Origin: Hydrogenophaga crassostreae
Lineage (GTDB): Bacteria; Pseudomonadota; Gammaproteobacteria; Burkholderiales; Burkholderiaceae_C
Reading direction: 5' to 3'
Length of the DNA: 64,000 bases
Assembly (NCBI RefSeq): GCF_001761385.1
Contig: NZ_CP017476.1
Span: 609,501-673,500, forward strand
In this document: one piece after another, positions 40,889 to 49,387 of the stretch
Layout: each line of letters begins with the position of its first letter
Numbering within the stretch: position 1 is the stretch's first letter
Position numbers and translations under genes: made by a program
Notes under the pieces: generated by a model
Told to the model about the DNA's origin: nothing
Databases searched by the model: none
The model's input: only the letters and a program-made list of their open reading frames with translations

Positions 40889-41830
40889 ATGAACCAGCTA
40901 GACGCCCTCAAACAATTCACCACCGTTGTCGCCGACACCGGTGACTTTCACCAGCTCGCCGCCTACGCGCCCCAGGATGCCACGACCAACCCGTCGCTGA
41001 TCCTGAAGGCGGTGCAAAAGCCGGAGTACGCGCCTTTGTTGGCCGACGCGGTTGCGAAGCACGGCGCGCAGGGCAAAGACGAAGTCATGAACCGCCTGCT
41101 TGTGGCGTTCGGCTGCGAGATCCTCAAACACATCCCCGGCCGCGTCTCGACCGAAGTGGACGCTCGCTTGAGCTTCGACACCGAAGCCACCGTGGCCCGC
41201 GCACGCCGCATCATTGAGCTTTTTGCCGTCGAAGGCGTGGGCAAAGACCGCGTGCTGATCAAGATGGCTTCGACTTGGGAAGGCATTCAGGCCGCCGCCC
41301 AGCTGGAGCGCGAAGGCATCCATTGCAACCTCACCCTGTTGTTCTCTTTTGCCCAGGCCGTGGCCTGCGGCCAGGCCAAGGTGCAGTTGATTTCCCCGTT
41401 TGTGGGCCGCATCTACGACTGGTACAAGAAGAACGCTGGCGCAGCGTGGGACGAGGCCGCCATGGCCGAAGCGAACGACCCGGGTGTGCAATCGGTGCGC
41501 GCGATTTACAACTTCTACAAAAAGCACGGCATCGCCACCGAAGTCATGGGCGCGAGCTTTCGCAACGTGGGTCAGATCACGGCGCTGGCCGGTTGTGATC
41601 TGTTGACCATCAGCCCCGACCTGTTGTCCAAGCTGGCCGCGAACGAGGCGCCGCTGCCCCAGGCGCTGGACGCGGCCGCTGCCCAGGCTATGGACATCCC
41701 CTTGGTGACCCACGACGAGGCCAGCTTCCGCTTCGCCATGAACGAAGACGCCATGGCCACCGAAAAGCTGGCCGAAGGCATTCGCGCCTTTGTGGTCGAT
41801 ACCCACAAGCTCGAAGCCATGATGGGTTGA
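40889..41830 (+). CDS. tal: Transaldolase
   Basis: A 313-residue transaldolase of the non-oxidative pentose phosphate pathway. Landmarks are DATTNPSLILKA (30-41) and the Schiff-base lysine K125 in RVLIKMASTWEGI. Length and motifs are those of the TalB-type (subfamily 1) enzyme. It would process pentose phosphates derived from the xylose pathway encoded at 45-53 kb. A terminator follows at 41862. Confidence 0.97.
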   Translation: MNQLDALKQFTTVVADTGDFHQLAAYAPQDATTNPSLILKAVQKPEYAPLLADAVAKHGAQGKDEVMNRLLVAFGCEILKHIPGRVSTEVDARLSFDTEATVARARRIIELFAVEGVGKDRVLIKMASTWEGIQAAAQLEREGIHCNLTLLFSFAQAVACGQAKVQLISPFVGRIYDWYKKNAGAAWDEAAMAEANDPGVQSVRAIYNFYKKHGIATEVMGASFRNVGQITALAGCDLLTISPDLLSKLAANEAPLPQALDAAAAQAMDIPLVTHDEASFRFAMNEDAMATEKLAEGIRAFVVDTHKLEAMMG

Positions 41831-41861
41831 GGTTGGCCGCTGCGGCGGTTGGGCAGAAATG

Positions 41862-41888
41862 CAAACGGCACCTTGGGGTGCCGTTTTT
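41862..41888 (+). terminator. Intrinsic terminator after tal
   Basis: Stem AAACGGCACC / GGTGCCGTTT with TTGG loop and a six-T run, 31 bp after the tal stop; it also lies just past the end of the convergent haloperoxidase-like gene. Confidence 0.93.
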
Positions 41889-41916
41889 TGTTGGTGCGGT
41901 CCGCGCTGAGATGTGG

Positions 41917-43263
41917 TCAGCGCAGCAGCTTCAGCGCCAGCGCCTTCTGGCCCACGCAGCGCCCTTGCACCTGGCCCGACTCAACACCACTGCGAAAGTG
42001 GATGCCGGCATACAACCGCGACACTGCGGCTTCGTTCGCCGCGGCTTGAAAGCTGGAGAAGGTGCGCGGTCCCCAGCCCCGGTCGTTGTGGGTGTTGTCG
42101 GTGAAGGCGGTGTTGGCGCCAAACACCTTGGTCATCACCTGAGCCGCCGCGCTGGATTGAACCGAATGGCCCGAAGGGAACTCGGGGAACGGCGGCGTGG
42201 GCATGATGCCGGGCTCCCAGTTGCTGTCGATCACCAGTTGCACATAGGTCACCGGGCGAATCAGGTGGGTGGTGTACTTGGTTTTCCAACTGGCCACGAA
42301 GGCGTCGGCCATGGCGATGTTGAGTTGTACATAGGCGCTGGCGGCTTGGGCCAGGGAGGCTTTCTGCTGCTGCAACAGATCGGTGGCGATGAAGTTCCAG
42401 TGGCCAGCGGGCGTGGGGGTTTTGATGGGCTCGTCGGCCCAGTAGAGGGCCACTTGGCGCTGGGCTTGCGTGGCGGCGTTGCTGATGTTGTAGACCTCCC
42501 GGGCCTCTTGGTAAAAGGCCGAGTCGGCCTTTTCGGCGTAGGTCGGGTGCGGCGGCGCTTCGCACTCGCTGCTGTTGCCCAAGGCGAACGGGCGCACATC
42601 GCCCCACCAGGGCAGCAAGGCAGGCGCAAACGACGGTGGTGTGGCCGACCAGCGGCCTGGGCCACTCGGCGGCACGAAAACGGTCTGGTTCCGGCGCAAC
42701 GGTGCCCATGCTTCATGGCCGCCGTCGGTACGCGCCCAGGTCATGATCGCCATCGCCATGAGCTTGCCGAAGGTCTCCGAGCGCTGGGTGATCTCGGTGT
42801 TGACTTGCGCGGGGTTGAAGTCTTGCGACAAGCGCAACGGCAGGTTGCGCTCCAGTTGTTCGATGCGGGCTTTGTTTTCGGCCGACGCGTTGGGAAACAT
42901 CATGCGGGTCATCGCCGCCATGGAGGCGTTGGCCACGGTGGGCCAGTGCAAGACTTCGTTGGGTTGTGCCCAGGGCAAAGAATCCAGTTCGTTCAACTGA
43001 CCCGCCAGACTTTGGTGGTCTGGAATGCCGGGCACCACCGATTCGTACAAAGCCAGGCTCAGGTAGGTGAGGGCGCGTGAGGCCACGGGCGGGCTGAAGC
43101 CGGGCGTTTGCTGGGTCAGCGTCAAGGCCAGCTGGAACCATTCGGAGGCGACCCTCGCGCTGTAGGCGTCGGCGGGCCGATCCACGGGTGGTTGGGTTTG
43201 CGCCCAGGCTGGAGCGGCTGCGAGCGACAGCGCGAGGAGCAGGGAGCGCAGGGGCTTTTTCAT
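41917..43263 (-). CDS. Vanadium-dependent haloperoxidase/PAP2-like exported protein
   Basis: A 448-residue exported protein with signal peptide about 1-21 (cleavage after AWA). The C-terminal half has the vanadate/phosphate pocket of the haloperoxidase-PAP2 fold: KTKYTTHLIRPVTY (K327 or K329, R336), FPSGHS (S364, G365, H366) and SRLYAGIHFRSG (R416, H422). A true haloperoxidase would oxidise halides with peroxide; an acid-phosphatase role cannot be excluded. The start at MKKPLRSLLL (43263) overlaps the stop of the preceding CRTAC1 gene as ATGA. A longer open frame running upstream to 44370 is only an out-of-frame shadow. Confidence 0.88.
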   Translation of the reverse strand: MKKPLRSLLLALSLAAAPAWAQTQPPVDRPADAYSARVASEWFQLALTLTQQTPGFSPPVASRALTYLSLALYESVVPGIPDHQSLAGQLNELDSLPWAQPNEVLHWPTVANASMAAMTRMMFPNASAENKARIEQLERNLPLRLSQDFNPAQVNTEITQRSETFGKLMAMAIMTWARTDGGHEAWAPLRRNQTVFVPPSGPGRWSATPPSFAPALLPWWGDVRPFALGNSSECEAPPHPTYAEKADSAFYQEAREVYNISNAATQAQRQVALYWADEPIKTPTPAGHWNFIATDLLQQQKASLAQAASAYVQLNIAMADAFVASWKTKYTTHLIRPVTYVQLVIDSNWEPGIMPTPPFPEFPSGHSVQSSAAAQVMTKVFGANTAFTDNTHNDRGWGPRTFSSFQAAANEAAVSRLYAGIHFRSGVESGQVQGRCVGQKALALKLLR

Positions 43264-44891
43264 GGGACTTTGCTGGCGCTCAGGCCTTGTGCGCCGAGTT
43301 GGTAGAAGCGGTTGGCGTCGGCGGTGAACCATTCGCTCCAGTCGCCGTGCGGCCATTGCACCCGCACCTGCACCTTCTGGGCATCGCCCAGGCCGAAGTG
43401 CATCCAGCCCAGGTGACCGCTGGCGTGGCCACCGCCCACGGTGAGTTCCTGCCGGGCCACCGCCGCGCCGGCTTCGGTGCCCAGGCGCACTTCTACCCAG
43501 GAGCCAATGGCATCGCGGTTGCCGGCGGGCTGCTGCAAACGCAGATGCAGCCAATGTCCGGAGGGCGCTGCGGCGGACTTGGCGGGGAGCTGCCGCCAGA
43601 GCTGGGCACCGTCCCAGCGGTTGACCACGATGATGTCGAGCAGGCCGTCGGCGTTGAAGTCCACCACCATGGCGCCGCGTCCGCGTTTGAAGCTGGCGAG
43701 GCCGGCTTCGCTGCCGGCTTGGATGAAATGGCCTTCTGCGCTTTGAAGCAGCAGGTCGTTGGGGTCCAGCGTGGCGAAGTCGGGCATGGTCGACACATTG
43801 CCTTTGGCGATGAACAGGTCGGCACGGCCGTCGTTGTTGAGGTCGGCAAACTGGGCGTGCCAGGCGGTGGATGGGTGCACGTCGCCACCGACATAGGGCC
43901 GGTGGGCGGTGGCACCGCGCTTGTAGGCTGTGTCGGTGTAGCGGGGTTGGCCGTGGCCATCCTCCAGCGCCTGCAATTTGTTGTCGGACATGCTGGTGAG
44001 GAACAGCTCGGGGAACCCGTCGCCGGTGATGTCCTGGCTGGCGATGCCCATGCCCCAGATTTGCAACGGCTTCCACCCCTCTTTCTCGGTGTACAGCGCG
44101 GGTGCGTTGCCGGGCGTCAGCTGCCAGAGCTGTTCGCCGCCGCCCTTGAAATACTCGCGGTCGTTGCTCACGCGCAGTGAAGCCGTACCCGATCGGTTCC
44201 AGTCGGAGAACAGCATGGACAGGGCGCAATGCCCGGGCAGCAAAGGCGTGGCAGGCAGGTAGCCGCCGCCCTCGGGCCGGGGCCGAAACACCATGCCGGG
44301 GGTGCAGCTGCCCCAGGGGAAGTCGGGCTTGCTGCGGTCCACGTAGGTGCCGAAGGCCAACGTTGGCCATGACTGGCCCTTCTCCCAGGTGGCGGAGAAG
44401 GCGGTGTGCCAGCCGTTGCCGGTGTGCAGCTGCCAGGCGTCATTGGCGCGCTGGAACTGGCATTGCCCCAGACCGCGAAACACCTGTACCTCGCCCACCC
44501 GTAGCACCACGAGATCGGTCGCGCCGTCGCCATCGATGTCCAGCGGGTAGGCGCCGATGGCGTTGGTGAGTTCCAGGCCCGAGCGCTCTTCGTGCAGCTT
44601 CAGCGCGCCGCCGACCGGGCTTTGGTTGCGGTAGAGCTTGGCCTTGTTGACGCCCGCGGTGACATAGGCCTCGGGCAAGCCGTCGCCATCGCAGTCAAAG
44701 GTGGCCACGCCGCCGCCGACCATGTATTCCCCTTCGCCCTCGAAGCGGCTTTGCAAACCGGCCGTATCGGTTTCTTCGACGAAGGTGGGCAGGGCAGGGG
44801 CTTCGGCCCAGGCTGGCGCGCTCGCGAGGAGGGCGCTCAGGACGAACAGTGGGCGGCAAGGGAAGGCCAGCTTCCCGATGGAGACAGACAC
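43260..44891 (-). CDS. CRTAC1-family FG-GAP repeat protein
   Basis: A 543-residue exported protein: signal peptide about 1-29, then several FG-GAP/VCBS calcium-binding repeats with the DxDxDGxxD pattern (DCDGDGLPEAYVTAG, DIDGDGATDLVVL, DITGDGFPELFLT, DLNNDGRADLFIA and DFNADGLLDIIVV), and a C-terminal ASPIC/UnbV-like domain (GSWVEVRLG to GLGDAQKVQVRVQWPHG). The repeats should form a beta-propeller. It is translationally coupled to the haloperoxidase-like gene, so the two products probably act together outside the cytoplasm. Confidence 0.9.
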   Translation of the reverse strand: MSVSIGKLAFPCRPLFVLSALLASAPAWAEAPALPTFVEETDTAGLQSRFEGEGEYMVGGGVATFDCDGDGLPEAYVTAGVNKAKLYRNQSPVGGALKLHEERSGLELTNAIGAYPLDIDGDGATDLVVLRVGEVQVFRGLGQCQFQRANDAWQLHTGNGWHTAFSATWEKGQSWPTLAFGTYVDRSKPDFPWGSCTPGMVFRPRPEGGGYLPATPLLPGHCALSMLFSDWNRSGTASLRVSNDREYFKGGGEQLWQLTPGNAPALYTEKEGWKPLQIWGMGIASQDITGDGFPELFLTSMSDNKLQALEDGHGQPRYTDTAYKRGATAHRPYVGGDVHPSTAWHAQFADLNNDGRADLFIAKGNVSTMPDFATLDPNDLLLQSAEGHFIQAGSEAGLASFKRGRGAMVVDFNADGLLDIIVVNRWDGAQLWRQLPAKSAAAPSGHWLHLRLQQPAGNRDAIGSWVEVRLGTEAGAAVARQELTVGGGHASGHLGWMHFGLGDAQKVQVRVQWPHGDWSEWFTADANRFYQLGAQGLSASKVP

Positions 44892-45002
44892 GCGGCGGCC
44901 TTTGGTGAGAGGAGGGAAAAGGAGTGGGTGTTCATCTTATTAAGTTCGGGCTTCAAACTATGTCGGGTTTGTCCCTATGTCTGAAATCGGGAATGCCCCT
45001 AC

Positions 45003-45029
45003 CATTTAGTTCATCGTTCGCACTAAATG
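45003..45029. promoter_or_regulatory. Candidate XylR operator upstream of xylF
   Basis: A perfect inverted repeat CATTTAGT-N11-ACTAAATG, 90 bp before the xylF start. Its TTTAGT/ACTAAA arms resemble the TTAGT...ACTAA operators of ROK-type XylR repressors known from Bacillus, and a ROK XylR is encoded in the same operon. It is the only strong dyad in this 227-bp region. Confidence 0.65.
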
Positions 45030-45118
45030 CGCTGTGTGGCATTGGTCGCAGCACGATGGCCCGCAAGGGGTTGTTCAAAACCAAAGGCTTCAACAGCCAA
45101 AAAACCGGAGACAAGACA

Positions 45119-46138
45119 ATGAAACTGAAAACCGCGATGACCGCGCTGGCGCTGGGTTTGTCCACCGCAGGAGCGTTTGCCCAGGTGGTGGGGGTGAGCT
45201 GGTCCAACTTCCAGGAAGAGCGCTGGAAAACCGATGAAGCCGCCATCAAAACCCAGCTCGCCAAGGACGGCGCCAGCTACATCAGCGCCGATGCCGGTGG
45301 CTCGCCCGAGAAGCAGTTGGCCGACATTGACAGCTTGATCGCCAAGGGCGCCAAGGCCCTGATCATCCTCGCGATGGACAAAGACGCGATCCTGCCGGCG
45401 GTGAAAAAAGCGGCCCAGCAGAAGATCCCGGTGGTCGCCTATGACCGCCTGATCGAAACCCCCGGCGTGTTCTACATCACCTTCGACAACGTGGAAGTGG
45501 GCCGCATGCAGGCCCGCGCCATCCTGGCCGCCAAGCCCAAAGGCAACTACGTGATGATCAAGGGCTCGCCCACCGATCCGAACGCTGATTTCCTGCGTGG
45601 TGGCCAACAAGAAATCATCGATGCTGCGGTCAAGAAGGGCGACATCAAGATCGTCGGCGAGGAGTACACCGACGGCTGGAAGCCCGAAGTGGCGCAGAAG
45701 AACATGGAGCAAATCATCACCAAAACCGGCGGCAAGATCGACGCCGTGGTGGCTTCCAACGACGGTACTGCGGGTGGCGTGGTCGCTGCCTTGAACGCCA
45801 AAGGCATCAAGGGCGTTCCGGTGTCCGGGCAAGATGGTGACCACGCGGCGTTGAACCGCGTGGCCCTGGGCTCGCAGACGGTGTCGGTCTGGAAAGACGC
45901 ACGCGACCTCGGCCGCGATGCCGCCGCTGCCGCGGTGACGCTGGCCAAGGGGCAGAAAGTGGCCGCTGCCAAGAGCTGGAACGGCGGTGCCAACAAGGTT
46001 GAGATGCAGGCCCAGTTCCTGAAGCCGGTGCCCATCACGGCAAGCAACCTGGATCTGGTGGTGAAAGCCGGCTGGATCAAGAAGGACGATCTCTGCAAAG
46101 GCGTTGACATGGCCACCGGGCCGGCGGCTTGCAAGTGA
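45119..46138 (+). CDS. xylF: D-xylose ABC transporter binding protein XylF
   Basis: A 339-residue periplasmic sugar-binding protein: signal peptide about 1-21 (cleavage after AFA), then the XylF pattern VVGVSWSNFQEERWKTDEAAI and AYDRLIETPGVFYITFDN. It captures xylose and hands it to XylH. The ATG at 45119 follows GGAG; an upstream in-frame ATG would spoil the signal peptide. First gene of the xylose operon. Confidence 0.95.
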   Translation: MKLKTAMTALALGLSTAGAFAQVVGVSWSNFQEERWKTDEAAIKTQLAKDGASYISADAGGSPEKQLADIDSLIAKGAKALIILAMDKDAILPAVKKAAQQKIPVVAYDRLIETPGVFYITFDNVEVGRMQARAILAAKPKGNYVMIKGSPTDPNADFLRGGQQEIIDAAVKKGDIKIVGEEYTDGWKPEVAQKNMEQIITKTGGKIDAVVASNDGTAGGVVAALNAKGIKGVPVSGQDGDHAALNRVALGSQTVSVWKDARDLGRDAAAAAVTLAKGQKVAAAKSWNGGANKVEMQAQFLKPVPITASNLDLVVKAGWIKKDDLCKGVDMATGPAACK

Positions 46139-46171
46139 TGTTTGCCCGCATCTGAGTCTTCCCACCCAGAG

Positions 46172-46202
46172 GCCACAGGCTGGGGTCAGCCTGTGGCTTT
46201 TT
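46172..46202 (+). terminator. Internal terminator between xylF and xylH
   Basis: Perfect 11-bp stem GCCACAGGCTG / CAGCCTGTGGC with GGGT loop followed by five T, 33 bp after xylF. It would give excess xylF message over the membrane components and protect the xylF 3' end. Confidence 0.92.
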
Positions 46203-46222
46203 AACTCCTGCGGAGAACAGCA

Positions 46223-47413
46223 GTGAATCCCGTCATGAATTCAATCAGACAGGCAGCCATCGATTGGCGCCTGATTTTGATGTGCACCGTATTGGCTGTG
46301 ACCGCCGTGGTGTTCAACGTGCTATCCGGTGGCTTGTTTCTGAAACCTGAGAACCTGTACAACATCGCACAGCAAACAGCGGTGGTGGGCATCGTGGCCA
46401 CGGTGGTCGTGCTGATCATTGTGGCGCGCCACATCGATTTGTCGGTCGGCTCGGTGATGGGTTTTGTCGGTGTCTTGATCGCCACGCTGATGTACACCGC
46501 CGGCTGGCACTGGGTCGAGGCCTCGCTGATGGGGCTGGCCGTGGCGGTTGTCGTGTCGGTGTACCAGGGGGCTTTGACCGCGATGTTGGGCGTGCCCTCT
46601 TTCGTGGTCACTTTGGGCGGCTTGATGTCTTTTCGAGGTGCCGCCTTTCTGGTGGCCGATGGCAAAACCCAGCCGGTGAACGATGAGTTCTTCCAGCGCC
46701 TGGGCGGCGGTTACGACGGGGCCATCGGTGCCAACGCCAGCTGGGCGCTGGCCGCGGTGTTGGTGGTGGCGCTGCTGTTGCAGATGTGGGCGCGTCGCCG
46801 GGCCAAGGCTTCTTATGACGTGCCGAACAATCCGCTGTGGCTGGATGGTGCCCTGGTCCTGGTGCCGGTGTGCCTGGTGCTGGGCTTCGTGGCCACGATG
46901 AACGCTTACCAAATCCCCAGCAAGGACACGCCGCAAGGCATTCCGATCCCGGTCCTGATCTGGGGCGCCGTGGCCGTGATCTTGTCTTTTATCGTGCACC
47001 GCACCCGCTTTGGCCGCTACATCTTCGCCATGGGCGGCAACCCTGAGGCCGCTGCACTGGTGGGCATTCCGGTGCGCCGGGTGACCTTGATGCTGTTCGC
47101 GTTGTTGGGTGTGCTCATCACCATCGCCGCCATGGTGTCCATTGCGCGGTTGAACGCGGGCACCAATTCCCTGGGCACCGGCATGGAGCTGTATGTGATC
47201 GCCGCAGCGGTCATCGGCGGCACGGCTTTGTCGGGCGGCAGCGGGTCCATCGTGGGCTCGGTGTTGGGCGCCTTGATCATGCAGAGCATCGACAGCGGCA
47301 TGCTGCTGATCGACGTCTCGATCGGTATGCGCTATGTCGTGATTGGGCAGGTTTTGATTGTGGCGGTGGTGTTCGATGTGATCTACCGCCGCCTGACAGG
47401 AGACACGGTATGA
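46223..47413 (+). CDS. xylH: D-xylose ABC transporter permease XylH
   Basis: A 396-residue permease of the BPD_transp_2 (ribose/xylose) type with about ten helices, including AAAVIGGTALSGGSGSIVGSVLGAL, the typical loop near the C-terminus. The middle loop (about 190-240) is hydrophilic as in XylH. The start is GTG after CGGAG. It overlaps xylG by 4 bp. Confidence 0.95.
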   Translation: MNPVMNSIRQAAIDWRLILMCTVLAVTAVVFNVLSGGLFLKPENLYNIAQQTAVVGIVATVVVLIIVARHIDLSVGSVMGFVGVLIATLMYTAGWHWVEASLMGLAVAVVVSVYQGALTAMLGVPSFVVTLGGLMSFRGAAFLVADGKTQPVNDEFFQRLGGGYDGAIGANASWALAAVLVVALLLQMWARRRAKASYDVPNNPLWLDGALVLVPVCLVLGFVATMNAYQIPSKDTPQGIPIPVLIWGAVAVILSFIVHRTRFGRYIFAMGGNPEAAALVGIPVRRVTLMLFALLGVLITIAAMVSIARLNAGTNSLGTGMELYVIAAAVIGGTALSGGSGSIVGSVLGALIMQSIDSGMLLIDVSIGMRYVVIGQVLIVAVVFDVIYRRLTGDTV

Positions 47414-48192
47414 ACGCCGCGGCGAACGCCTCGCAGGCGCTGGTTGAAATGCGCCATATCGGCAAATCGTTTGGCGGCGTTCAGGCGGTGAACGATGTGA
47501 GCTTGAGCCTCTACGCGGGTGAAGTGGTGGCCTTGCTGGGCCACAACGGCGCGGGCAAATCGACGCTGATGAAGATGCTTGCCGGGGCTTATCCGATCGA
47601 CAGCGGTGAGGTGAAGATCTCAGGCAAGGCGGTGCAACTGCGCAGCCCGGTTGATGCCCAGCGCAGCGGTATCGAATCGATCTACCAGACGCTGGCCCTG
47701 GCCGACAACCTGGACGCCGTGGCCAACCTGTTTCTCGGGCGCGAATTGCTGACTCGCTGGAACACGCTGGACGACCACCGCATGGACGCCGACGCGCGCA
47801 AAGTCTTCCACCGCCTGAACAAAAACTTCAAGAACGTGCGCACCCCGGTGCGCCGCTTGTCGGGCGGGCAACGCCAGGTGGTGGCGATCTCGCGGGCGAT
47901 CTATTTCAACGCCAGGATCTTGATCATGGACGAGCCGACTGCGGCGCTTGGCCCCGAAGAAACGGCGATGGTGGGCAACCTCGTGCGACAGCTCAAGGCC
48001 GATGGTGTGGGCATCTTTCTGATCACCCACGACATGCACGATGTGTTCGCCTTGAGTGACCGCTTGGCGGTGATGAAAAACGGTACGCTGGTGGGCAGCT
48101 ACCGAACCGGCGATGTCACGGAAGACGAGGTTCTGGGCATGATCATCGCGGGCAAACAACCCGAGGGAAAGACCCAGGCCACGCGCCTGTGA
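47410..48192 (+). CDS. xylG: D-xylose ABC transporter ATPase XylG, single-domain form
   Basis: A 260-residue ATPase with Walker A GHNGAGKS (44-51), signature LSGGQRQVVAISRA and Walker B ILIMDEPTAALG. Enteric XylG is about twice this size with two fused ATPase domains; here a single domain must work as a homodimer. The reading frame is intact, so it is not a truncation. The ATG overlaps the xylH stop. Confidence 0.93.
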   Translation: MNAAANASQALVEMRHIGKSFGGVQAVNDVSLSLYAGEVVALLGHNGAGKSTLMKMLAGAYPIDSGEVKISGKAVQLRSPVDAQRSGIESIYQTLALADNLDAVANLFLGRELLTRWNTLDDHRMDADARKVFHRLNKNFKNVRTPVRRLSGGQRQVVAISRAIYFNARILIMDEPTAALGPEETAMVGNLVRQLKADGVGIFLITHDMHDVFALSDRLAVMKNGTLVGSYRTGDVTEDEVLGMIIAGKQPEGKTQATRL

Positions 48193-48220
48193 ACCGCCCG
48201 ACAACGCTTCCAATGCACCC

Positions 48221-49387
48221 ATGAAAACCATCGGCGATCAACAACTGGTCAAGCGCATCAACCGCAGCGTGTTGCTGCGTTTGCTGCGCAAACAAAGCGG
48301 GCTTTCCCGGGCGCGGCTGGCGCAGGAAAGCGGGCTCACCAAATCCACGGTGAGCCTGCTGGTGCGCGAGCTGATCGAAGAAGGCTGGCTGAGCGAAGCC
48401 GAGTCCACCGCTGCGCCCGGGCTGGGCCGCCCATCGACCCCGGTTCAGATCGATGGCACACGGCGCGCCGTGCTGGGCGTGGAAATCGCGGTGGAAGCGG
48501 TCCGGGTGGTGGCGGTTTCGCTGACCGGCGAAGTGTGGACTTCCATCGAAGAACCCCTGGCGGACAAGCAACCGGCTAGGGTCTGCCGCCAGACGGCCAA
48601 ACTGGTGGCGCGCCTGGCCAAAGACATGGCGCGGCGCCAGGTGCAGCTGTCGGGCGTGGGCGTGGGTCTGCCGGGCGCGTTTGACGAGGCGACCGGCCAG
48701 GTGAGCTTTGCGCCCAACCTGGGCTGGCGGCGGGTCGACTTTGTGCCTTTGATGGCGAGCGCCCTGGAGAAAGCCGGGGTGCCGTCGGTGCCCTTGCACG
48801 TGCAAAACGAAGCCGACACGGCGGCCCTGAGCGAATACGAATTTTCCGGCGAAGACGTCAAAGACTCCTTGATCTTTGTGACCTGTGGCGTGGGTGTGGG
48901 CGCGGGCATTTTGCTCAACGACCGCTTGTTCACCGGCGCCCAAGGCATGGCCGGCGAAATCGGCCACAGCATTTTGCAGATCGATGGCCCCCGGTGCTCT
49001 TGCGGACGCAACGGTTGCGTCGAGACCTTCATCGGTGCAGGCGCCTTGGCTCAGATGGCCGACCCCGCCAAGGGCGGCAAATACCTGGGCGTGGTGCTGC
49101 AAAACCTCTGGACCACCTTCAATCCCAGCGCGCTGGTGGTGGGCGGCCCTTCTTGCGAACAACACCCGGACATCGTCGCCGTGGCCAAAACGGCCTTGGA
49201 GGCCTACGCCGCCAGCGCTGGCATGGAGGCTCCGGCAGTGCGCTCGGCGCGCTACGGCTTGCTGGCTTCGGCCGTGGGTGCCGCGGCCCTGGTGCTGTAC
49301 CACGAGCTGCGGCCCATGCACGCGCCGGCTGGCACAGCCAACGGCCCTTTGACTGAACCCCGCGCCTCGGCGCACATCACGGCATGA
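48221..49387 (+). CDS. xylR: ROK-family xylose repressor XylR
   Basis: A 388-residue ROK regulator: N-terminal winged helix-turn-helix (about 10-70, RARLAQESGLTKSTVSLLVREL) and C-terminal sugar-kinase-like domain with GVGVGAGILLNDRLFTGAQG and the zinc-site motif CGRNGCVET. This is the Gram-positive-like XylR type rather than the AraC-type XylR of E. coli. It probably represses the operon in the absence of xylose through the dyad at 45003. It overlaps xylB by 4 bp. Confidence 0.93.
   Translation: MKTIGDQQLVKRINRSVLLRLLRKQSGLSRARLAQESGLTKSTVSLLVRELIEEGWLSEAESTAAPGLGRPSTPVQIDGTRRAVLGVEIAVEAVRVVAVSLTGEVWTSIEEPLADKQPARVCRQTAKLVARLAKDMARRQVQLSGVGVGLPGAFDEATGQVSFAPNLGWRRVDFVPLMASALEKAGVPSVPLHVQNEADTAALSEYEFSGEDVKDSLIFVTCGVGVGAGILLNDRLFTGAQGMAGEIGHSILQIDGPRCSCGRNGCVETFIGAGALAQMADPAKGGKYLGVVLQNLWTTFNPSALVVGGPSCEQHPDIVAVAKTALEAYAASAGMEAPAVRSARYGLLASAVGAAALVLYHELRPMHAPAGTANGPLTEPRASAHITA

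Noticed and set aside
41917..44370. 817-codon open frame covering the haloperoxidase and more
   Set aside because: The first 369 codons are antiphase to the CRTAC1 gene and low-complexity; the signal peptide at 43263 marks the true start.
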